A stretch of 64,000 bases of DNA from positions 22,428,288 through 22,492,287 of the forward strand of contig NC_092676.1 of the NCBI RefSeq assembly GCF_964355755.1, in the 5' to 3' direction. Below, piece after piece: positions 1-11,891 of the stretch (position 1 is the first letter of the stretch; every line of letters starts with the position of its first letter). The notes under the pieces are model-generated. The model was not told the origin of the DNA. It was given only the letters and a program-made list of their open reading frames with translations, and made no database searches. Both the position numbers and the translations under genes were made by a program. This DNA is from Antedon mediterranea (Eukaryota > Echinodermata > Crinoidea > Comatulida > Antedonidae).

Positions 1-3000
1 AAAGTACGAACACGCAAAGCTACTGTCAAGTATTTATTAAATTATCATCTTTTGTTAATTGCAATCAAATCAGACAAAAATCAAACGGAAACCAAATAAT
101 CATAAGAGTCATACTGTATATAAATTATAGTGCTACTTACAAATGTGAAAGTGATGAAGCAAAAGAAGAGAAGGCATCTGGTTCAATGGTAGTTATAGCA
201 TTGTTCTGTAAATCCCTGTTGAAAGATAAATTAATAATAGACAACAGATATTGAGTAATGCATCACATTATTTAAAAAATACATAATTTTCATTATCATA
301 CGTTAAAAAATTGTAAAAATAAAATTTTTTTTGCATAGTTAAATAAAAAACTGTTATGTTATGTTACATATAATATAGATATTAATATTAATACAGCTGT
401 AATTTAAGAAAAATTTGTAATAAACAAAGCAATACACTTACAGTGCTTTCAATGCTGTCAAACCAGCAAATGCATCGGCTGGCAATGTACTTATTTGATT
501 ATAAGGCAACCACCTTAAATAGAAAAAGAATGCACAAAATAAGCACATGGAGTAAATACAATATAAATTATTTTTGTCTTTCTGTTTCTTCAAATAATTA
601 AATTATCTACATCAGTAATACTACATTATAGTTATACTGCATGAATATAATTGTCAAGTTTTAAATATTATTATTGTTAATAAAATATTATTCAACAATT
701 TAGATTAAGATTTCTTATTGTTAATATCTGACAAAAAGGATCTATGGTAGTTATAGCATTTCTCTCTAAATTCCTGTTAAAAGATAAATTAATAAACAAC
801 ATTTTATTGAGTAATGCATCACATTACTAAAAAAAATACGTAATTTTCATTATCAAGTAGAAAAACTATAAAAATAACATTTTATTTGCATAGTTAAATT
901 AAATAAAAATTAAATGTCATGACTTTGTTATTTTATTATTTCACTCTGTTGCCTAAAATGTTTACATTATTAGACTGCATGAGTATAGTTTCAACTCTTA
1001 TACTTGAATCATTTGCATATGAAATATGAATTATAGTGTTAACTTACAGATGCCACCGTACATTAGAAGTAAGATTTCATTTAAAGTAAGATAAAATTAT
1101 GTTATGTTACATATAATATAGATATTAATATTAATACAGCTTTAATTTAATTAAGAAATTAAGACAAATTTGTAATAAACAAAGCAATACACTTACAGTA
1201 CTTCCAATGCTGTCAAACCAGCAAATGCATTGGCTGGCAATGTACTTATTTGATTATCATACAAGTACCTCAAATAGAAAAAGAATGCACAGAATAAGCA
1301 CATGGAGTAATTACAATATCAATTATGTTTGTCTTTATGTTTCCTAATGTTTAAATTAGTAATACTACATTATAGTTACACTGCATAGTATAGTGTCAAC
1401 TTTTATACTTGAATGATGTCAAAAATGCTATGTTAAAATAGAATATTGTTTTTAATTTGCAACTCAGACAAAATCACTATAAGAAATGATATTTCTAGAC
1501 AAACTCACTCCAACAAATTTTAATTAATTGATTACAATTATGAAATATTATTATTAAAAAAATTATAGATTACAATACAGATTAAGATAAATTTGTAATA
1601 TCTGACAAAAAGGATCTATGGTAGTTATAACATTGTTCTCTAAATTTTTGTTGAAAGATAAATATATATACCAAGTTTGATTTAAAAAATACATAATAAA
1701 CAAAGCAATACACTTACAGTTCTTTCAATGCTGTCAAACCAGCAAATGCATTGGCTGACAATGTACTTATTTGATTACCAGACAAGGACCTCAAATAGAA
1801 AAAGAATGCACAGAATAAGCACATAGAGTAATCACAATATCAATTATGTTGGTCTTTATATTTCCTAATGTTTAAATTAGTAATACTACATTATAGTTAC
1901 ACTGCATAGTATAGTGTCAACTCTTATATTTGAATGATTTCAAATATACTAGTTTAAAAAGAATATAGTTTTTAATTTGTAACTCAGACAAAATCACTAC
2001 AAGAAATGTTATTTCTAGAAAAACTCACTCCAACAAATTTTAATTAATTGATTACAATTATTTCAAAGAATTACAGATTAAGATTCTTAATAAATTTGTA
2101 ATATCTGACAAAAAGGATCTATGGTAGTTATAGCATTGTTCTCTAAATTGAAGTTGAATGATAAATACAGTATATATATATATACAACATTTGATTTAAA
2201 AAATACATAATTTTCATTATCGTAAGTAGAATAAAAAAAAACCATTTTATTTAAAATTAAATTTCATGACTTCATTATTTTATTATTTTACTCTGTTGCC
2301 TAAAATGTTTACATTATTAGACTGCATGAGTATAGTTTCAACTCTTATACTTGAATCATGTAAAAATAATATACCACAGTATGTTATGAAAGGATTTGTT
2401 TTCTCAGATAAATTACTGCAAACAATTTAAATTAATTGATAGAGAGAGAATATAATTTGCAACATTATTGTTAATAAAATATTATTCCAAACAGTTGTTG
2501 ATATCTGACAAAAAAATAAATAACTCGACATTCATGGTGGATGAAGTAACACTTGTTTTTAAAGTTCTTGTTATAAGATCATATTATGAAATGATGTAAT
2601 AAATAAGAATATCTTACTGTGTTAAACCATGGATTAAAGAATAGAAGGATATTCATCGACGTGAGATCAAGGGTTCCTTGACTCTCGCCGACAGAGCGCG
2701 GACCGCCCACAATGTTACAGTTTAATTAACCGCATGGTAACAACGAAACGGTCGCGTGCCTAATATATTGTTTACTGCACATGTGCAACGACATTTAACC
2801 TCTTTGGCCTCTGCCTCACGCCACTGCTGAGTATAATGTTTATTGAAAACAGTTATTAAATTACATTGTACGTTATTGTGAAGACCCTAATGTAGGCTTA
2901 CTTCATCAATATACGAAAGCCCATTAATGCCATTTTAAGTATATGTTTTTCGAACGTAATCCGTTCTAACGAATTAGTAATTCGTTTGAACGGATTAATA

Positions 3001-6000
3001 ATCTGTTCAAACGAATTAGTAATCCGTTCAAACGAATTGCAACATATACAACAAGTGCCATTTAAAGAATATGTTGTAATTCGTTTCAACGGATTACTAA
3101 TTTGTTTAAACAGATTAATAATCTGTTAAAACGAATTAGGAATCCGTTCAAACGGATTAGTAATTTGTTTAAACGGATTACTAATTTGTTCAAACGAATT
3201 ACTAATTCGTTCAAACGAATTACTAATTTGTTCAAACAGATTAGTAATCCGTTTAAACAAATTATTAATTTGTTTAAACAAATTATTAATTCGTTTAAAC
3301 GGATTACTAATTCGTTTGAACGAATTAGTAATTCGTTTGAACGGATTACTAATCCGTTTAAACAAATTAGTAATTCGTTTGAACGAATTAGTAATCCGTT
3401 TAAACAAATTAGTAATTTGTTTGAACGGATTAGTAATCCGTTTGAACAAATTAGTAATCCGTTTAAACAAATTAGTAATTTGTTTGAACGGATTAGTAAT
3501 CCGTTCAAACGAATTAAAACATATACCTTAAATGGCACTTGTTGTATATGTTGCAATTCGTTTGAACGGATTACTAATTCGTTTGAACAGATTATTAATC
3601 TGTTCAAACGAATTACTAATTCGTTAGAACGGATTACGTTCGAAAAACATATACTTAAAATGGCATTAATGGGCTTTCGTATCAATATACCAGATAAAAT
3701 ACTATATTGTTATTGGCTTAGAATTGTAGATGCTATAATTGTAATTAGTATAGGTTTCTGCCGCGATTGATCTACGCTAATGTTTTTATGACATTAAAGT
3801 AGCATTTTATGACCTGTAGTAGCCCTACATCTGAGACAATAACTATTTGTTGTCTCAGCCTACATGTAAAATTACAAAATCAGCAAGGATACTAGGCCTA
3901 GGCCTTCTAGGCTTACTAGTAAACCATATGATTTGCCGACATTGATACTGCCTAGGTAGGCCTAGGCTAATATTAAGTGTAGTAGATACAACGTGTAATC
4001 ATGATCTATATACTCACCGTTGTCTTACTTCTTGTGTGAATAATAATAGGTACTTCGTTTGTTCGTGATTAAGTTTGCCATGCGTGTACTTTTCAAAACG
4101 ACCGCTAGGTAACGTATCGCAACTATACATAGCCAGCCAATCCCGGATCAGGGATCGCTGTTTTCATTAAATCAGGCCCGGTGATTGGATGTGATGTGGA
4201 TGACATAACCACTTGCCAATCACCAGGCACTAAAATTTAAATATAATTACATCGATAATTAAGGAGAATTATGAAGAAACCACTGCTTAGCCATATATTA
4301 AATACATGATTGTTCTATGTGTGGACACCGGACACGCTAACAACATACATGGTCAAATGCATAATTTAATATTCTATAGATTAACGCAATTTTTAATGAC
4401 AGAAGATGGCAGGCAAATAATGATAATTCAAATATAAAAATTGCATATTATTTTATTAATATTACCAACTACTTAAAATTACCAGTCGTAAGAAAGTGAA
4501 CTTTTCGTAGTCTGATTGTTATGAAACTAAAACAGAATTGTTCAGCATTACATTTTTATTGTCAATTAATCATCGACGCAGACATGTCAATAGAACATTC
4601 AGACTGCGCATACGATTTGTACATGGTTACGTTTTGGTCTAAAAAAATGTAGCAGTTGATTCGCAGCGTTCTACAGAGGACCGCGGTTAGAGACACGGAG
4701 TTCAATGTTTGATTGGCAGCAGTGCTTTAGTATAGAAGCGCGTTCTAAAATCGTTTGATGTCGCCGTCGATGCATATCCTTCTAATTCTTTTATCCATGG
4801 TTAAACCTACAATGTAGATATTAATATTAATACAGCTGTAATTTAATTAAGAAATTAAGACAAATTTGTAATAAACAAAGCAATACACTTACAATCCTTT
4901 CAATGCTGTCAAACCAGCAAATGCATTGGCTGACAATGTACTTACTTGATTAATAGACAATTCCCTCAAATAGAAAAAGAATGCACAGAATAAGCACATG
5001 GAGTAATTACAATATCAATTATGTTTGTCTTTATGTTTCCTAATGTTTAAATTAGTAATACTACATTATATTACATAGCCTATGTAAATACGTGAACGTG
5101 ATTGGTTGAAACTGCGTCACATGACTACCGCTGCGAGGATCGTAAATCGTATATATCCTCGAGAACGATGATATTGACTGAGTAATTTTCGCGTAATTAT
5201 TGTGTCCCCTGTCATTAATCATATAAATTCTCGAGTTCGATGATATTGACTGTGTAATTTTCGTGTGCAACACTCGCGTTTGCCGATAAAATCTACTGGA
5301 TCTTGAACTCGGGATGGAATTGTCACTCCATCACAAGACAACGCTTCAACCGCTGCGCCACGGAACTTGCTTGAAGAAATTAATCTTTTAAACTATTTAA
5401 GCTATGCATTTATAGCGCCCTTATTTGTTATTAGTCCTCCCTAAATGTGATGAAACACCGTTTGTGATTGGTCAAAACTCACGGTAGTAACTAGTACGCG
5501 CTGAATATCCGGCGATTCGGCTCCTCGAAGAGAAGAAGACGAATTGTTTATTCGGCGTACCTGATTATAATATTATTATTAATAGGCTTATTGATGAAAA
5601 TTCTTCTGTTAATTTAAACGACCTAGGCCTAAGTGAATATTTTATTGCCAAGGAATCATTAATTAGTAATTATCTGTATATTATTCTTCGCAAGGTAAGG
5701 TGTCTAGGCAGACTTGTTTACATACAATACAAATACTATAGGAGGCCTAGCCTAGTTTCACCCAACCCACCAGACTTGTTCTTGGCTATATAATATAACA
5801 GATATCGCCTTCTGTATCGGTTAAGTATAAGATTTGACATCCCCTCGGGAATGATATAAAGTTCTCGGGGAATATTTCCCTCAGCTGGCGCTTCGGGAAA
5901 TATATATTCCCTCGAACTTAATATCATTCCCTCGGGGATGTCAAATCTTATATTTAACCTCTAAGCAGTCAATATCTGTATAATAGTTACACTGCATAGT

Positions 6001-9000
6001 ATAGTGTCAACTCTTATACTTGAATGATGTCAAATATACTATGTTAAAATAGAATATAGTTTTTAATTTGTAACTCAGACAAAATCACTACAAGAAATGT
6101 TATTTCTAGACAAACTCACTCCAACAAATTTTAATTAATTGATTACAATTATAAAAGAGAAAATAGTTTTAAATATTATTACTAAAAAATAATTATATCA
6201 AACAATTACAGATTAAGATTCTTAATAAATTTGTAATATCTGACAAAAAGAATCTATGGTAGTTATAGCATTGTTCTCTAAATTCCTGTTGAAAGATAAA
6301 TATGTATTACATTTGATTTAAAAATAATTTTCATTATCATAAGTAAAAAAAACTATTTTATTTGTAGAGTTAAATAAAAATTAAATGTCATGACGTCATT
6401 ATTTTATTATTTCACTCTGTTGCCTAAAATGTTTACATTATTAGACTACATGAGTATAGTTTCAACTCTTATACTTGAATCATGTAAAAATAATATACTA
6501 CAGTATGTTTTGAAAGGATTTGTTTTCTCAGACAAATTACTGCAAACAATTTAAATCAATTGATTGAAATATAATTTGCAACATATTGTTTCTAAAATAT
6601 TATTTCAAACAATTTTTGATATCTGAGAAAAAAAAATGATTCATGGGGGATGAGCTATGTTAAACCTACAATGTAGATATTAATATTAAAACAGCTATAA
6701 TTTAATTAAGAAAGTAAGACAAATTTGTAATAAACAAAGCAAATACACTTACAGTATTTTCAATGCTGTCAAACCAGCAAATGCATTGGCTGGCAATGTA
6801 CTTATTTGATTATCATACAAGTACCTCAAATAGAAAAAGAATGCACAAAATAAGCACATGGAGTAATTACAACATCAATTATGTTTGTCTTTATGTTTCC
6901 TAATGTTTAAATTAGTAATACTACATTATAGTTACACTGCATAGTATAGTTCAACTCTTATACTTGAATGATGTCAAATATACTAGTTTAAAAAGAATAT
7001 AGTTTTTAATTTGTAACTCAGACAAAATCACTATAAGAAATGTTATTTCTAGACAAACTCACTCCAACAAATTTTAATTAATTGATTACAATTATGAAAG
7101 AGAAAATAGTTTTAAATATTATTATTAAAACAATATTATTTCAAAGAATTACAGATTAAGATTCTTTATAAATTTGTAATATCTGACAAAAAGGGTCTAT
7201 GGTAGCATTGTTCTCTAAATTGCAGTGGAAATATAAATGTATATATCACATTTGATTTAAAAAAAAATTAAAATTGCACTTGTATAGTTAAATCAAATAA
7301 AAATTAAATGTCATGACTTCATTATTTTATTATTTCACTCTGTTGCCTAAAATGTTTACATTATTAGACTGCATGAGTATAGTTTCAACTCTTATACTTG
7401 AATCATGTCAAAATAATATACCACAGTATGTTATGAAAGGATTTTTTCTCAGACAAATTACTGCAAACAAATTTAAATTAATTGATTGAAAGAGATTATA
7501 ATTTGCAACATTTTTAATAAAATATTATTTCAAACAGTTGTTGAAATCTGACAACAAAATAAATAACTCATTCATTCATGTAATTGTATTGATATATGAT
7601 GAAATATGACCTGAAATATATGAGTACCAAATTTGGTTTAATTATGCTTGTCAAAATATGATTACAAACATGATTTTGTTAAATAGACCACGTAATTTTT
7701 GATTGCGCACCACGAAAACATAATCACATCGATTCCTGGATGAATTAACACTTGTTTTAAAGTTCTTGTTATAAAATGATGTTACTATGTTAAACCTACA
7801 ATGTAGATATTAATACAGCTGTAATTTAATTAAGAAATTAAGACAAATTTGTAATAAATAAATAAACAAAGCAAATGGTATACCAATGCTGTCAAACCAG
7901 CAAATGCATTGGCTGGCAATGTACTTATTTGATTACAATACAAGCCCGGCCCTCCTATAAAAATGCACAGAATGAATAAGCATATGGAGTAAATACCGTA
8001 CAATATCAATTATTTTTGGTTTTTTTGTTTCCTCAAATAATGTTTAAATAATCTATATTAGTAATACTACATTATTAGTATAAATATCAATATTTTAAAT
8101 AAAAAAGCACTGCAAGAAATTTCAATAAATTGATTGCAATTATGAAAGAGATAATAGTTTTCAATATTAATACTAATAACATATTATTTCAAACAATTTT
8201 GGCACAAAAAAAAGTACAGGGTACAACAATTTGCATTTTGTACAACACAGTGACTGAAAAAAACAACTTTAGCAGGATATAAAAACAGTGGCTATGCACA
8301 ACATTTTGCCTTGTACAAAAACAGTTGTTGATTGGTACAAAAACACTTGTTAGGAACATAGCGGTGGCAGGGTACAACTTGCGTTATACAACACGGTGAC
8401 TGGAAACAAACTTAAACGGTAGCAGGATATAGAAACGGTGGCAGGATACAAAAGCAGTAGGGTATAAAATCTGCATTGTACAAAAACGGTGGCAAGGGTA
8501 CATAAACTTGGGGTTGTACAACAGTGGCTGAGAACAAAAACAGTGGCAGGATATAAAAACTTGGGTTGTACAACAGTGGCTGAGAACAAAAACAGTGGCA
8601 GGATATAAAAACTTGGGTTGTACAACAGTGGCTGAGAACAAAAACAGTGGCAGGATATAAAAACTTGGGTTGTACAACAGTGGCTGAGAACAAAAACAGT
8701 GGCAGGATATAAAAACTTGGGTTGTACAACAGTGGCTGAGAACAAAAACAGTGGCAGGATATAAAAACTTGGATTGTACAACAGTGGCTGAGAACGAAAA
8801 CAGTGGCAGGATATAAAAACTTGGGTTGTACAACAGTGGCTGGGAACAAAAACAGTGGCAGGATATAAAAACTTGGGTTATACAACAGTGGCTGAGAACA
8901 AAAACGGTGGCAAGGGTACACAAACTTGGGTTGTACAACACTGGCTGAGAACAAAAACAGTGGCAGGATATAAAAACTTGGGTTGTACAACAGTGGCTGA

Positions 9001-10272
9001 GAACAAAAACAGTGGCAGGATATAAAAACTCCTGTTAGTTCTACAAAATACAAGGATGGCAAAGGGATTGGTGGTTGCCTCAAGCAAGGCACAATTCATT
9101 CATTAAGCCTACTTACAATGTTGTTATTGGATTATGATTAGGATATAAAAACTTGGGTTGTACAACAGTGGCTGGGAACAAAACCTTGGCAAGATATATT
9201 AGGAAAACAAAATGGTAGCGTACAAAAACTGAAACAGTAGCATGGTAACTAACCATAGCAGGGCTAAAAAAAATAGAGGTAACCCCCTGTTAGTTCTTCA
9301 GAAGCGAGGATGAGAAAGGGTTTGGCACAATTCATTCATTAAGCCTACTTACAATGTTGTTATTGGATTATGATCATTGTACTGAGCAAGTTGTGTCTGT
9401 ATGGTAGTATTCCATGTATCACAATGAGTATAATTTTGCAAATGGTTACAATTACAAAGTCTTGGGCATACACTTTTTTCTGTTAAAAATATAAAAATAT
9501 TTTAAAATGAGTAAATAATAAAAAGTAACTTATTTTATTTAGTTATCACAGTATAAAACATACTAAATCAGCAGTCAGAAAACGAAGTGGAGAAAAATAT
9601 ATTAAAAACAAATACAAATTAAAATGTATAAAAGTTGCATATATAATACTTGCTACTACATTTACTTGTCTATCAATATAGAATATGTGTGATTTTAATA
9701 TAGATCAAAAGGGAAATTACTAAAAAAATGGTAATGGCTGCATACAACAACAAAAATAAGCAAAAAGCTAAATCAAAACGGTTTTGTAAAATAGCCAGAA
9801 AGAAATTACAGAGCTTACAGGTAACATTACGCCTTCCTTAGTAGTGTAGGGGTACATAGAGATAAGTAAGAATACAAGGTAGACAAGAGCTGCTGATTAT
9901 ACTAAACTAAAACATATAGCCATTTCCTTCGTTGAATAAAGCAATTTGCACTAGGAAAAAGTGACATTTAAGTACAAGCACGTGCCAGGATTTGTGCTTC
10001 TTTTTTCCCCACAAATAGGGGGAAAAGGTGTAAGTGTAACAACTGAAAAACATCAACATAATTTGCCTGCTGGCTAGCAGAGAACTTCCACTGCTGTTTC
10101 TTGTTTGAAAAAGACACTTTTCAGGGGGAAAGGGTAATAAAATTTTAATTAATACAATTTTTTTAATGTTTGAAAATAAGATGGTAAATATATCTTACCA
10201 TTCACATCGGAACTATAACAGCTAGAAAACAACAATGGTACCAACAGCACGAGGGTGTTAAAGATAGACATC
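1..10272 (-). CDS. LRR-containing GPCR gene B (5' part; 3' end outside window)
   Basis: This is the 5' part of a leucine-rich-repeat GPCR gene paralogous to the complete gene at 17657-46716. Exons in order: signal peptide 10200-10272, LRRNT 9353-9479, LRR exons 6753-6824, 4893-4964, 1718-1789, 1197-1268, 442-513 (72 bp each) and 141-215 (75 bp). All junctions have AG/GT signals and matching phases. By analogy with gene A, one more LRR and the 7TM exon should follow just left of the window. The introns are ~1-kb tandem units that also hold half-exon relics, so the array grew by unequal duplication. The product is expected to be a secreted-ectodomain plasma-membrane receptor; the ligand cannot be told. 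Confidence 0.8.
141..215 (-). CDS. Gene B LRR exon, 75-bp type (intact)
   Basis: The acceptor is TTTCAACAG and the donor is GTAAGT. Reading in the shared phase gives one LRR with the core LQNNAITTIEPDAFSSF, ending ...LSHL. It is the second exon class of the array and the only intact copy in gene B; gene A has its counterpart at 20685-20759. It is the last exon of gene B in the window. Confidence 0.8.
442..513 (-). CDS. Gene B LRR exon, 72 bp
   Basis: The donor is GTAAGT and the acceptor ends TTTAAG. It encodes one 24-residue LRR starting WLPYNQIST, core LPADAFAGLTAL, ending KAL. The codon is split after its second base at both ends, as in every other LRR exon here. Confidence 0.8.
738..773 (-). 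pseudogene. Half-exon relic of the 75-bp LRR type
   Basis: The acceptor CAG and the first ~36 nt (LERNAITTIDP) match the intact exon at 141-215. Then the sequence switches to TTTTTGTCAGATATT with no DAFS... half and no donor. It is a truncated exon copy lying in an intron. Confidence 0.7.
1197..1268 (-). CDS. Gene B LRR exon, 72 bp
   Basis: One LRR begins YLYDNQIST, continues LPANAFAGLTAL and ends EVL. It has a GTAAGT donor and a TTTGAG acceptor. Confidence 0.82.
1612..1649 (-). pseudogene. Half-exon relic of the 75-bp LRR type
   Basis: It matches the 5' half of the 75-bp LRR exon. The acceptor CAG has mutated (CAAC followed by A's) and the 3' half is missing. Confidence 0.6.
1718..1789 (-). 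CDS. Gene B LRR exon, 72 bp
   Basis: One LRR begins SLSGNQIST, continues LSANAFAGLTAL and ends KEL. The splice sites are consensus. Confidence 0.82.
2115..2150 (-). pseudogene. Half-exon relic of the 75-bp LRR type
   Basis: It retains the NAITTIDP coding stretch. The acceptor is lost (CTTCAA) and the second half is absent. Confidence 0.6.
2627..4800. mobile_element. Non-autonomous DNA transposon in a gene B intron
   Basis: The left end CCATGGATTAAAGAATAG is inverted at the right end (CTAATTCTTTTATCCATGG), and similarity continues inward to GGATAT(T/G)CATCGACG. The array consensus GTTAAACCTACAATGTAG is interrupted exactly here. The duplicated target can be read as TTAAA, or as the 8-bp GTTAAACC if the ends are one base asymmetric. 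No transposase ORF is seen. It carries a younger foldback element at 2913-3680. Confidence 0.75.
2913..3680. mobile_element. Foldback element with 8-bp TSD and 21-bp repeats
   Basis: The ends are perfect inverted repeats starting ACGAAAGCCCATTAATGCC (arms ~130 bp). They are flanked by the 8-bp direct repeat ATCAATAT at 2905-2912 and 3681-3688. The interior is filled by a 21-bp repeat (consensus like AACGAATTACTAATTCGTTTG) that is itself nearly palindromic, so long ORFs with 7-residue periods appear on both strands; these are not genes. The 8-bp TSD fits a hAT-type insertion, but the family is not assigned. Confidence 0.8.
4893..4964 (-). CDS. Gene B LRR exon, 72 bp
   Basis: One LRR begins ELSINQVST, continues LSANAFAGLTAL and ends KGL. 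The donor reads ATT|GTAAGT. It is the only 72-bp copy with V instead of I after NQ. Confidence 0.8.
5296..5372 (-). repeat. tRNA-derived SINE head or tRNA pseudogene
   Basis: The reverse complement contains TGGCGCAGCGGTTGAAG, resembling a pol III A box, and ~45 nt later CCCGAGTTCAAGATCC, resembling a B box and T-arm. It does not fold cleanly as a tRNA by eye, so a SINE head or pseudogene is more likely than a functional tRNA. Confidence 0.5.
5819..5959. repeat. Long imperfect hairpin
   Basis: GGTTAAGTATAAGATTTGAC and its complement GTCAAATCTTATATTTAACC flank inner arms of CCCTCGGGAATGATAT type, giving ~60-bp arms around a short GC-rich loop (CAGCTGGCGCTTCG). Confidence 0.75.
6249..6285 (-). 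pseudogene. Half-exon relic of the 75-bp LRR type
   Basis: It keeps the CAG acceptor and the NAITTID coding stretch. The 3' half and donor are missing. Confidence 0.65.
6753..6824 (-). CDS. Gene B LRR exon, 72 bp (first intact LRR)
   Basis: One LRR begins YLYDNQIST, continues LPANAFAGLTAL and ends KIL. It is the first intact LRR exon after the LRRNT exon in gene B. Confidence 0.82.
7193..7221 (-). pseudogene. Half-exon relic of the 75-bp LRR type, further decayed
   Basis: It matches the half-exon relics but has a ~7-nt internal deletion and a degraded acceptor (CACTGCA). Confidence 0.5.
7876..7947 (-). pseudogene. Decayed 72-bp LRR exon of gene B
   Basis: The core NQISTLPANAFAGLTAL is intact. 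The GTAAGT donor is replaced by GTATACC, and the acceptor side carries extra GGGCCGGG bases. The same decay is present at 44392-44463 in gene A, so it predates the gene duplication. Confidence 0.65.
8190..9290. repeat. 52-bp minisatellite (gene B intron)
   Basis: The unit is 52 bp, including ACTTGGGTTGTACAACAGTGG and CAGTGGCAGGATATAAAA, with ~9-10 close copies at 8510-9030 and degenerate flanking copies. Because 52 is not a multiple of 3, it gives spurious ORFs in all minus frames. The orthologous array in gene A (44.70-45.18 kb) has only about three close copies. Confidence 0.9.
9353..9479 (-). CDS. Gene B LRRNT (cysteine cap) exon
   Basis: The acceptor is TTAACAG and the donor is GTAAGT. 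The product begins EKSVCPRLCNCNH... and contains a further Cys (THCDTW), the pattern of an N-terminal LRR cap. It ends in the split Leu codon that accepts any LRR exon. Phase 1 on the 5' side matches the signal-peptide exon. Confidence 0.82.
10200..10272 (-). CDS. Gene B signal-peptide exon (start codon)
   Basis: An ATG opens 24 codons reading MSIFNTLVLLVPLLFSS..., a short N-region, hydrophobic core and small residues typical of a cleavable signal peptide. It is followed by a GTAAGA donor after one extra base. The identical peptide is encoded at 46644-46716 in gene A. No LDLa module is seen between this exon and LRRNT, unlike classical RXFP1/2. Confidence 0.85.
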
Positions 10273-10986
10273 TTTGTACACAAATTTAACGATATCGGAG
10301 TGTTACTAGTTAACTTTACTTCTGCGAGTCAGCTCCGATTTGTGAGAATTAAACGTTTTGTTGTTTAAAGAATACGTTTAGCACTTCTAGTGAGTTTTAA
10401 TAATTTAGACAAATAATTTCACCAGATGTATTCAGGTTTTGCTGATAGGAGTCCTAATGGTTCATCTTAATATTCAATTGTTATTTGAAAATATTAATAT
10501 TAATGTCAAAGAGGTTACACCACCCTGGTAATATGCAGTAATAACTTTTTACCCAAAATAATAATATAGTTATTAAAGTTTTCACATAATAATAAATTGT
10601 ATTACTTATATTAAGTCCATGTTGGGAGACGATTAATTAAACTAATCTAACATTTTACATGTTTCTATTAATTACTTGTGTCAATTGTTTGTTTTTCTAA
10701 AGAATAAATAATAATTAATTTTATTAAGACCAATAAATTTCTCCAAAAGTCCTTTCTTCCACTTGCCACATTAAAACTGACTTTTGGTAGCTCATCCAGT
10801 AAACATAAGGTCTTATTAGGTCTGTATTTCTAATATGGGTAAAAATATATATATATATATTGGCATATATGGCGTTTCATATGTATAGTAGATCTTTTTT
10901 CCAGACCAAAATCGAAATGCTGACTGGTGGACGATAACATAAAAAAGATGAAAACTGCAGGCCTTGAGGAAAGTATAATTAAACAT

Positions 10987-11043
10987 AGCAACTACTACTG
11001 TACAAGCAGCAATGAATATCATAAGGGGTGCTGAGATCAGCAT
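10987..11043 (-). other. First-exon-like cassette 2 (possible alternative signal exon)
   Basis: An ATG opens MLISAPLMIFIAACTVVVAM, again signal-like. It sits in the same 5' flanking context as the real first exon: the motif (A/G)ATTTAGA(C/T)AAATAATTTCA(C/T)CAGATGTAT follows at 11156 as it does at 10407. No clear splice donor follows, so it may be a decayed or alternative first exon. Confidence 0.35.
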
Positions 11044-11834
11044 TCAGTTCTGTCGATAAGTAATTCAGTTGTTTTAACTTTGAAAATCAGCTAAATTGAT
11101 GAAAACTACACATTTTGTTTACATTACTTGTAGCATTTCCTGTGAATTTTAATAATTTAGATAAATAATTTCATCAGATGTATCTGTGTTTTTCTGAAAG
11201 GAGTCTTAATGGTTCGTTTTAATATTAAATTATATTAAAAATATTAAAGGTACCAATTTGATAGAGATTACATCACAATGAGTACAGTATAACGTTTGTC
11301 CCAAACATAAATGTTATGAAAATAGACATTTTCAATAAAATTTATTATGTGCTAATAATAATTAGCGACACAATTAAATGTTTTCGTAGTTATAAAAAGT
11401 TTCCATCTACTCTTTTAATTGCTTAGGCCTACATTATTTTTATCGTATATTTTGTATTTATAGTAGTTTTTCTGATAAATAAAGAATAATTGATTTTAAT
11501 AATAGAAAAATGAATATTTTTTAGATAAAAGTGTCCTTCTGCTCGCCACTGACTGTTGGTTACTGCTCATCAACTATTCGTCCACAACTTAGAAGATTGC
11601 AGCAAACAGTATTCTAAATTTGTTCTTTCTTTATATTTTGATATTTTAGCACAAAGTTTCACTTACCAGAAACAATTAGGTCTATGGCTACTGAAAAACA
11701 GTCAATAATAATTTGTTCTCTCATTTTTACAATATTTTATATATTTGTTGTGTCATTTTATTCGGCTTTTTTATTTGTATGCTACAGTATATTTAAGATG
11801 TTTTCATTTTGATCATTCTTTTCGGTATGTTTTA

Positions 11835-11891
11835 TATTCTTAGGACCCCTTTTATTTTTTCACCAGACAACAAAGTCTTAAAGATAAACAT
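11835..11891 (-). pseudogene. First-exon-like cassette 3 (decayed)
   Basis: ATGTTTATCTTTAAGACTTT resembles the start of the signal exon (ATGTCTATCTTTAACACCCT) but continues into SGEKIKG without a hydrophobic core. The same 5' motif (AATTTAGATAAATCACTTCAC) follows. A copy lies at 47022 downwards in gene A. Confidence 0.45.

Larger units (their letters stand above)
5073..5985. mobile_element. Insertion of unclassified repeat DNA in the array
   Basis: The array consensus ACTACATTATAGTTACACTGC is interrupted between ACTACATTATA and TAGTTACACTGC by ~0.9 kb, leaving a possible TA duplication. The insert holds two degenerate copies of a GATATTGACTG(A/T)GTAATTTTCG unit (~5170-5265), a tRNA-like stretch (5296-5372) and a long hairpin (5819-5959). 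No coding region is seen. Confidence 0.55.

Noticed and set aside
2898-3770. Long overlapping ORFs on both strands with 7-residue periods (ITNPFKR, LVIRLNE)
   Set aside because: They are produced by a 21-bp near-palindromic repeat inside a foldback element, with no start context, introns or domain.
8350-9099. Minus-strand ORFs of up to 226 codons (VFISCHCFCSQPLLYNPSF)
   Set aside because: They are translations of the 52-bp minisatellite cycling through all three frames. The same applies to 44699-45331.
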